This document shows, piece by piece, positions 45,925 to 53,915 of a DNA stretch of 64,000 nt (position 1 is its first letter; every line of letters begins with the position of its first letter). Where the stretch lies: NCBI GenBank assembly GCA_900696465.1, contig CAADGE010000029.1, positions 62,001 through 126,000 of the forward strand. Reading direction: 5' to 3'. The translations under genes and the position numbers were made by a program. The notes under the pieces were generated by a model, which saw nothing but the letters and a program-made list of their open reading frames with translations, ran no database searches and was not told where the DNA came from. The DNA comes from an uncultured Planctomycetota bacterium (GTDB lineage: Bacteria; Planctomycetota; Phycisphaerae; UBA1845; UTPLA1).

Positions 45925-46784
45925 CACATCCGCCCGCCGCCACCCTGGGCGATCTTCCACCCGACGAACTGTGGAAGTACGGCAGCGAACTGGGTCTCGA
46001 CCTGGATCGCGGCACACCGCGTGATGAACTGGTTCGCGTCATTCGCCAGCGGCAGGAGCTGCTGGTAGAGCTTGATCGTGACGCGCTCCTGGACATCGTC
46101 ATCTGGGGGCGTAAGCCCGTACGCAAGTCGATCGGCAAGGAGCAGCTCGTCAAGGAGATTGCCCGAATCGAGCAGACGAATTACCGCAGTCTGACTGCGC
46201 GGGGCCTGCTGGCACTGGCCCGATTACGCGGACTCTTGGTATCGGAATCCACGAACTCGGAAGAGCTGATCGACCGGCTTCGCAGGCAGGACGGTCTGTG
46301 GAAGCGGTTTGCCAGCCGCCGTCGTGCCGTTGTCGGTTCGCTGCTGAGCAAGCTGATCGAAGGGAAGCCGGATGCCGAGGACGATCGTGAGTATCGCTTT
46401 CTGCCGGATGATGCCTCGGGCGAGCCGCTTCGCCGATCGATCCGGGAGGAGGTCACGGAGCGCGGTCTGGTCGGCGGGATCGCCCAGCGCATCCGCGGCG
46501 CGGCGGACGATTACATCCGCGTGAAACTTGACGAGATCGAATTTCGCATCGACGAGAAGCTTGATCAGATCGATCGACGGCTTGCAGAGTGGCGAGATCG
46601 TGAAATCGCCAATCGGCTGAAGATTCTGCGCATCACGCTGATCTTCACGGTCCTTGTAGCCGTGCTCAGTTTAGGGTATAACTACGTGAAGCACCGGACG
46701 GTCAAGGACGAAACACCGGCGGCGGGGGAGGTGACGCCGTCGGGTGCGTCCTCGGCCGGTGACACGATTTCACAGACTCCGTAA
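45897..46784 (+). CDS. Membrane-anchored SAP-like/coiled-coil protein, unknown
   Basis: 295 residues beginning 28 bases inside the ligase gene. Three 40-residue helical blocks (DLPPDELWKYGSELGLDLDRGTPRDELVRVIRQRQEL, RDALLDIVIWGRKPVRKS, LTARGLLALARLRGLLVSESTNSEELIDRLRRQ) look like SAP/Rho-N style helix-extended motifs, followed by a charged coiled coil and one membrane helix at about residues 246-264 (LIFTVLVAVLSLGYNYV). The family is common as an orphan in planctomycetes. SAP-like folds often bind nucleic acid, which with a membrane helix is odd. Function unknown. The ClpC-N-like gene follows. Confidence 0.65.
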   Translation: MSDRPQPNLTHPPAATLGDLPPDELWKYGSELGLDLDRGTPRDELVRVIRQRQELLVELDRDALLDIVIWGRKPVRKSIGKEQLVKEIARIEQTNYRSLTARGLLALARLRGLLVSESTNSEELIDRLRRQDGLWKRFASRRRAVVGSLLSKLIEGKPDAEDDREYRFLPDDASGEPLRRSIREEVTERGLVGGIAQRIRGAADDYIRVKLDEIEFRIDEKLDQIDRRLAEWRDREIANRLKILRITLIFTVLVAVLSLGYNYVKHRTVKDETPAAGEVTPSGASSAGDTISQTP

Positions 46785-46821
46785 CGCAGAGCGGCAAAAG
46801 AAGAAGGTCCCGAGACCCGAC

Positions 46822-47301
46822 ATGTATGAGAAGCTGACGCAACGCATGGAGCAGATCATCAAACTTTCGCAGCAGATCGCGCGGGAGTTTGAGCAGGATT
46901 ATGTCGGCACGGAGCACCTGCTGCTGGCCATTCTGCGCGAGGGCTCGGGCGTGGGGGCGGCCGTGCTGAACGAGGCGGGCGTCACCCTGGCCCGTACGAA
47001 AGAAATCATCGACCGTCACATCAAGAGCAGCATGGAAGATACGTGGGTCTTCGGTCGCCTGCCGGGCACGCCGCATTTTCGCAATGTGATGGCCACGGCG
47101 ATCGAAGAGGCCCGCCAGTTTGAGAGCAAGGAAGTCTGCAGCGAGCATCTGCTGATGGCCCTGGCCCGGGAGACCGGCAGCGTCGCCCAGGTGACGCTGG
47201 AGGAGATGGGCATCCGCGCCGGGACGCTTCGTGCCCGCATCCAGAAGTATCTTGAAAGCGCCGCGGGCTCACCGAGCATCTCCGAGACGGGCGGGGCGTG
47301 A
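46822..47301 (+). CDS. Freestanding ClpC-type N-domain protein
   Basis: 159 residues that are just the double Clp_N repeat: RMEQIIKLSQQIAREFEQDYVGTEHLLLAILREG and FRNVMATAIEEARQFESKEVCSEHLLMALARETG. No AAA+ module follows. Glu31 and Glu108 stand where ClpC of Bacillus has Glu32 and Glu106, the residues that bind phosphoarginine. This makes it a possible adaptor or decoy for McsB-marked proteins; mcsA-mcsB are in the window. The ATG at 46822 is chosen over the frame start at 46744 because the repeat starts there; the ribosome site is weak. Confidence 0.82.
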   Translation: MYEKLTQRMEQIIKLSQQIAREFEQDYVGTEHLLLAILREGSGVGAAVLNEAGVTLARTKEIIDRHIKSSMEDTWVFGRLPGTPHFRNVMATAIEEARQFESKEVCSEHLLMALARETGSVAQVTLEEMGIRAGTLRARIQKYLESAAGSPSISETGGA

Positions 47302-47304
47302 AGA

Positions 47305-47342
47305 GGAATCGGCGCGAACCGAGATTGATCCGCGCCGATTCC
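47305..47342 (+). terminator. 12-bp hairpin after the ClpC-N-like gene
   Basis: GGAATCGGCGCG (47305-47316) and CGCGCCGATTCC (47331-47342) pair perfectly over 14 bases, three bases past the stop. No T-run follows, so it may be a rho-dependent end or RNA-stability stem. Confidence 0.5.
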
Positions 47343-47448
47343 GAGTTCACTCAATGCCACGTGTTCGAGCCTTGCTGCGTAGTCAATTCACAGTCTGCTT
47401 CGTTACCAGCATTCTCCACAGTCGCACATCACATAATGAAACGAGTCC

Positions 47449-48297
47449 TTATGAAGCAAGCGTAGTGCGTCTCCCTCGAACTGCGAGTATTGCACCTGTG
47501 ACCAGCAGTAAGAGCAGGACAAAAATACCAAAATTCGAGGCGGCTGAGATCGGAGGTGGTAGGTTAAGTACTCCGATCGGATGAAGCTCATAGGATCCGC
47601 CATTCCCAACGATTCCCGGTGCGAGGCTAACTGCGATGCCGCCGGGAAACAGATCGTTTACCACGATAGCAGGGATACCCTGATCGAACTTAACTCTGTC
47701 GTTAACGGAGTCATAGTATCCTACAACGTTCGCACCGCTTGGTCCCAGTTGAATGGTGTTGACACCAGTAGGGTCGCCACGGAAATTAACCGAGCCCGCT
47801 GTCAAATTAATCGAAGTAACGCGAACCGGTATCGCAGATGCGGGTCCGCTTTCTATAGTGAGATCGAATGTACCAACAAAATCACCAGCACCATCCAATA
47901 CCTGGCTCTGTAGGACCATGCCATTGGAATCGATGTCACTGAAGTCAGCGATTTCAACATGATTTCCACTTTCATGGGCCAAAGTAAAAGTAATCACTGT
48001 GTTTTGCGCTAATGGAGCATTTGGCTGGCATCCCCAAGCTCCAATGCTCAAGCATCCTCCTCCACTATTCACTGCCGGGCAAGCGTCACAAGCACCATTG
48101 CCGTTGGCGCCTCTGACGGATGTGCAGGTTCCTACCTTACCTGCTGGGCAAAGTGGAGGCGGGTCAGAACATTTCCAGAATCCACCTGGATCCCAGACGC
48201 TTGGGCAATAATTGGATGCGATAGCGCCCATGGGGGAGAGCAAGGGTAACATGATGACCAATAGTACGGTGAATGATCGGGTCACATTGTTCGACAT
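47449..48297 (-). CDS. Secreted protein with C-terminal sorting-type tail
   Basis: 282 residues. AAGGAG lies about ten bases ahead of the ATG. A signal peptide (SFTVLLVIMLPLLSPMGAIAS) is followed by a Cys-rich block with ten Cys in residues 31-92 (CPSVW, CSDPPPLCPAGKVGTC, CDACPAV). A beta-rich middle comes next, and a C-terminal LPPPISAASNFG + hydrophobic helix + RGRRTTLAS. That end has the three-part shape of PEP/IPTL-CTERM-type sorting signals, though the motif is not a clean match. It is 70 bases downstream of an Lnt-like membrane protein on the same strand, and both are AT-richer than the rest. No enzyme domain is visible. Confidence 0.7.
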   Translation of the reverse strand: MSNNVTRSFTVLLVIMLPLLSPMGAIASNYCPSVWDPGGFWKCSDPPPLCPAGKVGTCTSVRGANGNGACDACPAVNSGGGCLSIGAWGCQPNAPLAQNTVITFTLAHESGNHVEIADFSDIDSNGMVLQSQVLDGAGDFVGTFDLTIESGPASAIPVRVTSINLTAGSVNFRGDPTGVNTIQLGPSGANVVGYYDSVNDRVKFDQGIPAIVVNDLFPGGIAVSLAPGIVGNGGSYELHPIGVLNLPPPISAASNFGIFVLLLLLVTGAILAVRGRRTTLAS

Positions 48298-48367
48298 AAT
48301 GTAGCTTCTCCTTGAACGAAGTTTGTTTTGTTAGATTTCTTCGGCTCTAATCACATTGCATACATTT

Positions 48368-49060
48368 CTACGAATATACTGGCGGTGGTCGGGCAAAGAG
48401 GAGATTCTGTGGAAATAAGCCGAAGGTGGACTCTTGATTGTGAAGAGCAAGAATTAGACCGCTCGCAATCGGTCTTCGTGAGATATTCTCGAAGGATACA
48501 CACAAGTGGCTGGCCAGAGAAACGAGGATCGCATTGGAGTATGCTACCGCAAATGCAATCAGAAGGAAGCCGAACAAGCCGCTACACGTAGCGACGAAAC
48601 TGCTGCCTTGCAGGGCGGCGGCGAGTAAGCCGAGACCCAAGTTCAGCGGTAGCAAGGAGATTTCGAAGAACAGGTACGCAAGGGCTAAATAGAAGGGGCC
48701 GATACGATGTCGGTGATGCAGGAACGATGCAATAGCGGTAAGGCCGCTGGATGTGACAGTAATCCAGCATAGTGCCGGTATTGTGGCAGCAGTGCCAGTA
48801 TCGATTGTATGTCGTAAGCAGTACCAGATGCACATTCCCCATAATGCGCCTGCAAATGCAGCAAGGTTCGGTTTGTAGCATCTAACGGCGGCAAAGAGCG
48901 GAATTAATCCAAGGAATCCAAGCCAACTGCTTAATTGGCGCGATTGTGTTAAACCGAGGAGCATGGCGCTGGCAAAGAGTCCGAGCAGCACAAACGTGTG
49001 TGTCAGTGCGCGCCTCTTGCATCTTGCACGGCCAGGTTTTGCACGGTGACTTCTTCCCAC
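48368..49060 (-). CDS. Apolipoprotein N-acyltransferase-like membrane protein without nitrilase domain
   Basis: 230 residues from a GTG at 49060 behind AGAGGA. About six to seven hydrophobic segments begin after a very basic N-terminus. LSSWLGFLGLIPLFAAVRC, FAGALWGMCIWYCLRH, FFEISLLPLNLGLGLLAAAL and CSGLFGFLLIAFAVAYSNAIL follow the order of the Lnt membrane domain (compare the family's LTGVYGVSFLxVLxNALL region). The carbon-nitrogen hydrolase part that performs acyl transfer is absent. The protein could be a truncated copy, a scramblase-like relic or a partner for the secreted protein encoded next to it. Composition is AT-rich, suggesting transfer. Confidence 0.65.
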   Translation of the reverse strand: MGRSHRAKPGRARCKRRALTHTFVLLGLFASAMLLGLTQSRQLSSWLGFLGLIPLFAAVRCYKPNLAAFAGALWGMCIWYCLRHTIDTGTAATIPALCWITVTSSGLTAIASFLHHRHRIGPFYLALAYLFFEISLLPLNLGLGLLAAALQGSSFVATCSGLFGFLLIAFAVAYSNAILVSLASHLCVSFENISRRPIASGLILALHNQESTFGLFPQNLLFARPPPVYS

Positions 49061-49503
49061 TCGGTCGATTTCCTCTCATTCGGGTCTTCGATGGATTGAG
49101 CGCGCGCATAAACGCCGTTTCTGCGATTTCGCTCGGGTCGCGTCCAACCCAAGATTAGCATTTCGATACACCTTGTTCTGCCGCGCTAGAGTAGTGTGCT
49201 GCGCGGAGAAGTTATTGACAGTACGCTGAACTCCAATCGAGAAATTCAGCGGTAGAACTGGATCAACTCAGAGGTCATTTCGTGGCGAACACTCGACTGG
49301 AATAAGTTGATCCTTTGTAAACGGAATCTTAACAATCCGTTGGCTCTGATTCAAGATATGAACGAGTGGAATTCAGAGTAATCGAAGGGATGTGTCGGCG
49401 TCACGAGGGCAACATGCGTTTGATGCAGCACTTGAGAAAACAGAACCTGCGCGTCCGTTGATGCAGTGTCAATACTGGGCGCGAATTAATCGCGCGAAGT
49501 GCC
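49061..49503. other. AT-richer non-coding stretch
   Basis: About 440 bases with no supported frame. Composition is clearly lower in G+C than most of the window. A GCGCGA-5-TCGCGC inverted repeat at 49479-49495 lies just past the small ORF's stop and could be its end signal. No RNA gene recognised. Confidence 0.5.
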
Positions 49504-49662
49504 TCAGAGATTGCAGCCGAAGATGGACCCTAAGCTGAGCTGTTCGCGGAAGTAATAGTTTTCCAGGCCGAATGCTGCGAGGAATGAAGTAAATGCCGTG
49601 ATCAGGTTTTCCATGATGTCGAAGACCGTGACAATCAGATCGCAGAAGATTCCCTGTGACAT
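49504..49662 (-). CDS. 52-residue hydrophobic small protein
   Basis: Starts at an ATG at 49662 with GGGAGAG seven bases ahead, a good ribosome site. The product MSQGIFCDLIVTVFDIMENL, ITAFTSFLAAFGLENYYFRE, QLSLGSIFGCNL is mostly amphipathic or hydrophobic helix with one Cys near each end. The same frame runs further upstream (to 49788) but only as basic shadow-like sequence. It could be a membrane peptide, toxin-like peptide or bacteriocin-like precursor. I do not recognise the family. It sits alone in an AT-richer, gene-poor zone. Confidence 0.45.
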   Translation of the reverse strand: MSQGIFCDLIVTVFDIMENLITAFTSFLAAFGLENYYFREQLSLGSIFGCNL

Positions 49663-50071
49663 TTCATCTCTCCCGGCGGCCGCGCTCGCAGCCCGTGCAT
49701 TTTCCACTGTTCGTCGCGCAAGTCGCATCCCACGGTGAAGTTGTGGTCGGCACCGTACAGCGCGCCTGATCGACGCCATTATCTGCATCGGCGAATTCAG
49801 GGCTTTCGGCCAGTGGGCGACTCCATCGCCATTACGTCCCGTGATTCTTATTGCTTTAGTGGGCGATAGTTAAGGGCGTTCGTCCGCATTTTCGATGAAT
49901 TGCAAGCGTTCAGTTCGATTCTGCGTATAAGCTATTATTCAGCGGGCCCGGAACACGAAAGGGCTTGGTTAACAGCCGATGTTTTATGGAGCAGGAGGGC
50001 GGAGGCGGACTAACCGAAGAAGCGAAATTGCCGGGCCGGCGGCCCGGTAGATGTCGGCATTGGAGACTGCC
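49663..50071. other. 409-bp divergent intergenic region
   Basis: Separates the small hydrophobic ORF (minus) from the Gly/Ser-tailed gene (plus). The frame extending upstream of the small ORF has no ribosome site. Probable promoters for both genes lie here; none is clear by eye. Confidence 0.45.
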
Positions 50072-51415
50072 ATGCAAACGGGAATCACAGCCAAGTTGAA
50101 TCTGGTCGTCGTGCTCGTGTTGGCCAGCGTCCCATTGTTGAGCGCACAGGAAGCGGAATACCTCCGCCAGCAGATGGATTCGCAAGTCGGCGAGGTCAGC
50201 CAGTCGGCATCGGAACTGCTCGCGGAGCTGCTGAATCTTCCGAAGGATGTTCGCGATGCGGCGCTGGTGGCCGCGCAGTATCCAGACCTGGTCGTCCGCC
50301 TGCGCTATGCTGATCGTCAGGCGCCCGGCGTAGTCGGTGCCCTCACATTGAATCTTTCACCAGAAGTATCCGTCGCGGCCGCAGCGCTCGTGCAGCGGCC
50401 GGATGTGCTCGAACTGCTCTCCGGGCAGTTGATGGCCACGGCCATGATTGGAAAGATGTACGCACAGGATAAGGCGATGATCGAGGTTGCGGTGGATCGG
50501 CTGAGCGAGCGGGTGACCGAGATGCAGGCCGCAACGCGCGAGGCCTGGCAGGGGCGACTCGCCGCGCATCCGTTGGCTGCGGAGCAGCTGGTGCGTCTTG
50601 AAGGCCCTGCCCCTGTGACTCCTCCCGCGACGGAGGCGTCCGCTCAACCAAAGGTGGCTCGCCTACCGTCGGTTGTCGTCGTGGCGCATGCTCTGGCACG
50701 TGCTGACGAATTCCCCGAACTGGCTTCGGCCATCGTCGAGCAATGGGAGCTTGAACGAAATCCGGATGACTTTCGGCGAGCCGTTGATCTTTGGTATGCA
50801 AAAGGCCGGGATGTGCTGCCGGGAAACTTCGTCGGCGATTTCGACGCGCGGGCGCTGCTGCTGAGTGAGTATGCCCGCTTCGAGCGGGAGTTCAGCCAAC
50901 ACGACGCGGCGGAGGGCGGCGCCAACGAATCGTTCACGCGTATCGCTTACATGTTCGAGCATTCGCAGTCGTATCCACTGCTTACGGATGTTTACTATCA
51001 GAAGCAGGCCGCCATCGCAGCCGCTGCGCGACCGCGCGTTGCTGGCGCGCCGTACACTTCGGGAAGTGGCGGAAGCGGTGGTAGCACGCGATCCAGCGGT
51101 TCATCGAGATCGAGTTCGTCGTCGAGCTCCCGGACCACGTCGTCGCGCACGACCGGCAGAGGTCAGGATTCCACTGAAAGCGGCGTTGGCGGATTCGGCG
51201 GACGAGGCGGCCGCGGTGAGGGGGGCTTTGGCGGTCAGCAGGGCGGTTTTGGCGGCAGCCGAGGTTCAGGCGGAGGCAGCGGCTTCGGCGCGAGCAGCGG
51301 GTTTGGCGGAGGTGGTTCCAGCGGTTTCGGTTCCGGTGGCAGTTCCAGTCGATCGGGTTCGTCGACAAACCGCATCTCAGGTTCGAGTACACGCAATCGC
51401 AATTCTAATAACTGA
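50072..51415 (+). CDS. Secreted protein, DUF3300-like core with Gly/Ser low-complexity tail
   Basis: 447 residues from the ATG at 50072 (GGAGA eight bases ahead); an in-frame ATG at 50051 is a worse choice. A signal peptide (LNLVVVLVLASVPLLSAQ) is followed by a helical core at about 25-320 with two similar helix-pair blocks (SASELLAELLNLPKDVRDAALVAAQYPDLV, LVQRPDVLELLSGQLMATAMIG). From residue 330 it turns to Ser/Gly/Arg, with FGGRGG, GGFGG and GSGFG repeats to the end. The core vaguely matches DUF3300-like helical repeats. The tail could be a disordered or adhesive extension. Function unknown. Confidence 0.65.
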   Translation: MQTGITAKLNLVVVLVLASVPLLSAQEAEYLRQQMDSQVGEVSQSASELLAELLNLPKDVRDAALVAAQYPDLVVRLRYADRQAPGVVGALTLNLSPEVSVAAAALVQRPDVLELLSGQLMATAMIGKMYAQDKAMIEVAVDRLSERVTEMQAATREAWQGRLAAHPLAAEQLVRLEGPAPVTPPATEASAQPKVARLPSVVVVAHALARADEFPELASAIVEQWELERNPDDFRRAVDLWYAKGRDVLPGNFVGDFDARALLLSEYARFEREFSQHDAAEGGANESFTRIAYMFEHSQSYPLLTDVYYQKQAAIAAAARPRVAGAPYTSGSGGSGGSTRSSGSSRSSSSSSSRTTSSRTTGRGQDSTESGVGGFGGRGGRGEGGFGGQQGGFGGSRGSGGGSGFGASSGFGGGGSSGFGSGGSSSRSGSSTNRISGSSTRNRNSNN

Positions 51416-51493
51416 AGGATTGTCTTCCTGCCTTGTCACACACCGGAATGCACGTGAGGACGATGTAAGTTTCGCAGAGTGGTCTCGTCTCGT

Positions 51494-51531
51494 AAAAAAA
51501 GAAGACAGCCCCGAACGAAATCGCCGGGGCT
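51494..51531 (-). terminator. Rho-independent terminator after gap
   Basis: AGCCCCG (51507-51513) pairs with CGGGGCT (51525-51531). Reading the minus strand, the stem is followed by TTCTTTTTTT (A-run at 51494-51500). It lies 40 bases beyond the GAPDH stop. Confidence 0.85.
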
Positions 51532-51572
51532 GCCGCAATCGTCAGCGAGAGTGTATCGAAGTAATCGGCGGA

Positions 51573-52631
51573 TTACATCCTGGCCAGCCGTAGGGCCAGA
51601 TCGCAGACGCGATTTGAGAAGCCCCATTCGTTGTCGTACCAGCTCACCAGCTTGAGAACTTTGCCCTTGCCCTTGGGCACAGTCATCGTGCGCGTGGCGT
51701 CGAAGATCGAACTGTAGGGGTTGTTGATGATGTCGCTGGAGACCAGCGGCTCCTCGTTGTAGTAGAGGATACCCTTGAATCGCGGTTCGGCGGCGGCCTT
51801 CTTGAACAGGGCATTGACCTGTTCGACCTCGACCTCCTTCTCCAGCGAGACCGTCAGATCGACCACGCTGCCGTCCATCACCGGCACGCGGAAGGCAAAA
51901 CCGTCGAGTTGGATCGACTTCTTGGGAACGACCAGGCCGATCGCCTTGGCCGCACCAGTGGTCGAAGGAATGATGTTCATCGCTGCGGCGCGAGCCCGAA
52001 GCAGGTCTTCGCCGTGGACCTGATCGAGGATGCGCTGGTCGTTCGTATATGCATGCACCGTGGTCATCATTCCGGTGATATTGTCGCCGAAGACCTGCGG
52101 GTTGTCGGCCATCACCTTGACCAGCGGGGCGAGGCAATTCGTCGTGCAGCTTCCGTTGCTGACGAAGGCGTGTTCGGGCTTGAGCATTTCATCGTTGACG
52201 CCGAGCACGACGGTGACGTCAATCGCGTCTTTGGCCGGAGCGCAGAGCAGCACCTTCTTCGCGCCGGCGGTGATGTGATCGTCGTAGCCGGCCTTTCCTT
52301 TGGCGGCGTCGCGTCGACCGGTAAAAACTCCGGTCGCCTCGATGATGACGGTGGCGCCGAGCTCCTTCCACGGCAGGCGGGTCGGATCTTTTTCCGTGAC
52401 CACACGAATGCGGTCGCCGTTGATGTGGATGCTGTTCTCGTCGTGGCCGACCTCGCCGTGAAAAGTGCCATGTACCGTGTCATACTTGAAGAGGTGTGCG
52501 TGGACGCGCGGCGATGAACCGACGTCGTTGATGGCGACGATGTCGAACTCGCCTTTGCGCATGGCCATGGCCCGCGCGACCATTCTGCCGATTCGACCGA
52601 AGCCGTTGATTCCAATCTTAATTGCCGCCAT
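51573..52631 (-). CDS. gap: Glyceraldehyde-3-phosphate dehydrogenase
   Basis: 352 residues from the ATG at 52631, preceded by GAGAGGAG at nine bases; an upstream frame start at 52694 is rejected for that reason. The NAD fold begins IGINGFGRIGR. The catalytic Cys162 is in SNGSCTTNCLAPL, with the paired His in MMTTVHAYTNDQR. MAAA-region and phosphate blocks NIIPSTTGAAKAIG and VSWYDNEWGFSNRV complete the pattern. It oxidises glyceraldehyde-3-phosphate in glycolysis. It has its own terminator. The hydroxyacid dehydrogenase gene is 137 bases upstream on the same strand. Confidence 0.95.
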   Translation of the reverse strand: MAAIKIGINGFGRIGRMVARAMAMRKGEFDIVAINDVGSSPRVHAHLFKYDTVHGTFHGEVGHDENSIHINGDRIRVVTEKDPTRLPWKELGATVIIEATGVFTGRRDAAKGKAGYDDHITAGAKKVLLCAPAKDAIDVTVVLGVNDEMLKPEHAFVSNGSCTTNCLAPLVKVMADNPQVFGDNITGMMTTVHAYTNDQRILDQVHGEDLLRARAAAMNIIPSTTGAAKAIGLVVPKKSIQLDGFAFRVPVMDGSVVDLTVSLEKEVEVEQVNALFKKAAAEPRFKGILYYNEEPLVSSDIINNPYSSIFDATRTMTVPKGKGKVLKLVSWYDNEWGFSNRVCDLALRLARM

Positions 52632-52768
52632 TTCTGTTGACTCCTCTCGTGCACATGGGACGTACAAGGTGACGTTTCGGGATGTCCCAAACAAAGCAAT
52701 CTAGCCGATCGCGCGCCGCGATGGAAGCACGCGCGGACCTCGGCCGGCAATCAGGCAAGAGTACGACA

Positions 52769-53731
52769 TCAGCCGGCGGGAAGTTCTGCCGGGTGCAGCG
52801 GCGACTCGCCGGTGAGAATGCGTATCACGTCTTCGGCAACGCTGTAGCGGTCGTCGGCGGCGTCCAGGGTGCTGCCGGCGACATGTGGGGTGAGAAGGCA
52901 GTTCGGGGCACGTCGGATCGGGTGCTGCGGGGGGAGCGGCTCGGCCTCGAAGACATCCAACCCGGCACCCGCGAGCTGGCCTTTCTTCAGCGCGCCGGCC
53001 AGTGCAGTCAGATCGAGGACTGATCCGCGGGAGACATTAACCAGGACGGCGGCGGGCTGGAGCTTGGCCAGTCGCTCCGCGTTTAGGAAGCTCTTCGTTT
53101 CCGGCTGGGCGGGCAGGTGGACAGAAAGCAGATCGGCGTTGCCGAGGAGTTCGTCCAGACCAACCGTCGCCCCCAGAAGTTCCGATGGCTTGCGGCCGAG
53201 CGGGTCATACCACAGGACCGGCGAGGCGAAAGCGGATCGAAACATGCGGCCGAGGTGCTCGGCCACGGGATCCATGCCAAGCAGGCCAAGCCGGGCACGG
53301 CCCAGTTCCCGGCCTGCATTACCGCGGAGTGACTCGAAATGTCCCTCTCGGACCGCGCGGTCATAGTTAGGGATGCGCCGATGGAGCGCGAGCAGGAGCG
53401 ACATGGCGAATTGGGCGGTGGAAGTCACAGCCACGTGGGGGGCGTAGACAACGTGGATGTTCCGCCGGGCTGCGGCGCGCAAGTCGATGTGGTCGATGTT
53501 GCTGCTGGCGCGAGCGATGACCTTGAGTCGGGGAGCGCCTTCAATGATCCGGGCTGTGACATGCGCCTTGCTGCGAACAAGCAGGGCGTCACAATCCGGG
53601 ACGGCCGAGAGAATCGTCTGCGGGGCGGAATCCTCGAGAACCGTTACCTCACCGATTGTGCGAAGACGATCGATGGCTTCGGGCGCATAGGGCTCGGCAA
53701 CGACGATGCGATATGGTTTTTTCCCCCTCAT
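52769..53731 (-). CDS. D-2-hydroxyacid dehydrogenase (PGDH-like) with eroded NAD motif
   Basis: 320 residues from the ATG at 53731, behind AGGAGG; the frame start at 53791 lacks one. The catalytic set of the D-2-hydroxyacid dehydrogenases is present: Arg in VNVSRGSVLD, Glu in DVFEAEPLPPQHP and His in LLTPHVAGST. The dinucleotide loop, normally GxGxxG, reads GMDPVA at 152-157, so two of three glycines are lost. Homologues in this subgroup include D-3-phosphoglycerate dehydrogenase in serine synthesis. Whether it still binds NAD(H) is doubtful. No C-terminal ACT domain is present. Confidence 0.82.
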   Translation of the reverse strand: MRGKKPYRIVVAEPYAPEAIDRLRTIGEVTVLEDSAPQTILSAVPDCDALLVRSKAHVTARIIEGAPRLKVIARASSNIDHIDLRAAARRNIHVVYAPHVAVTSTAQFAMSLLLALHRRIPNYDRAVREGHFESLRGNAGRELGRARLGLLGMDPVAEHLGRMFRSAFASPVLWYDPLGRKPSELLGATVGLDELLGNADLLSVHLPAQPETKSFLNAERLAKLQPAAVLVNVSRGSVLDLTALAGALKKGQLAGAGLDVFEAEPLPPQHPIRRAPNCLLTPHVAGSTLDAADDRYSVAEDVIRILTGESPLHPAELPAG

Positions 53732-53915
53732 GTCCAGGCCTCCTCGTCTTGAGACATGCGGGCACGATGTTTGCCGCGGGAACGCTTGCATGGCTCCACA
53801 GCGGTACCTTGTTTATAATACCTCTCCATCCGGCGCGCCGCAAAGGAATTTTCGCGCACCGGTGTGAATCATCCCGTAGGATGCTTCTCGCAGAGAGCGG
53901 AAAAAGGAGTTCGCA

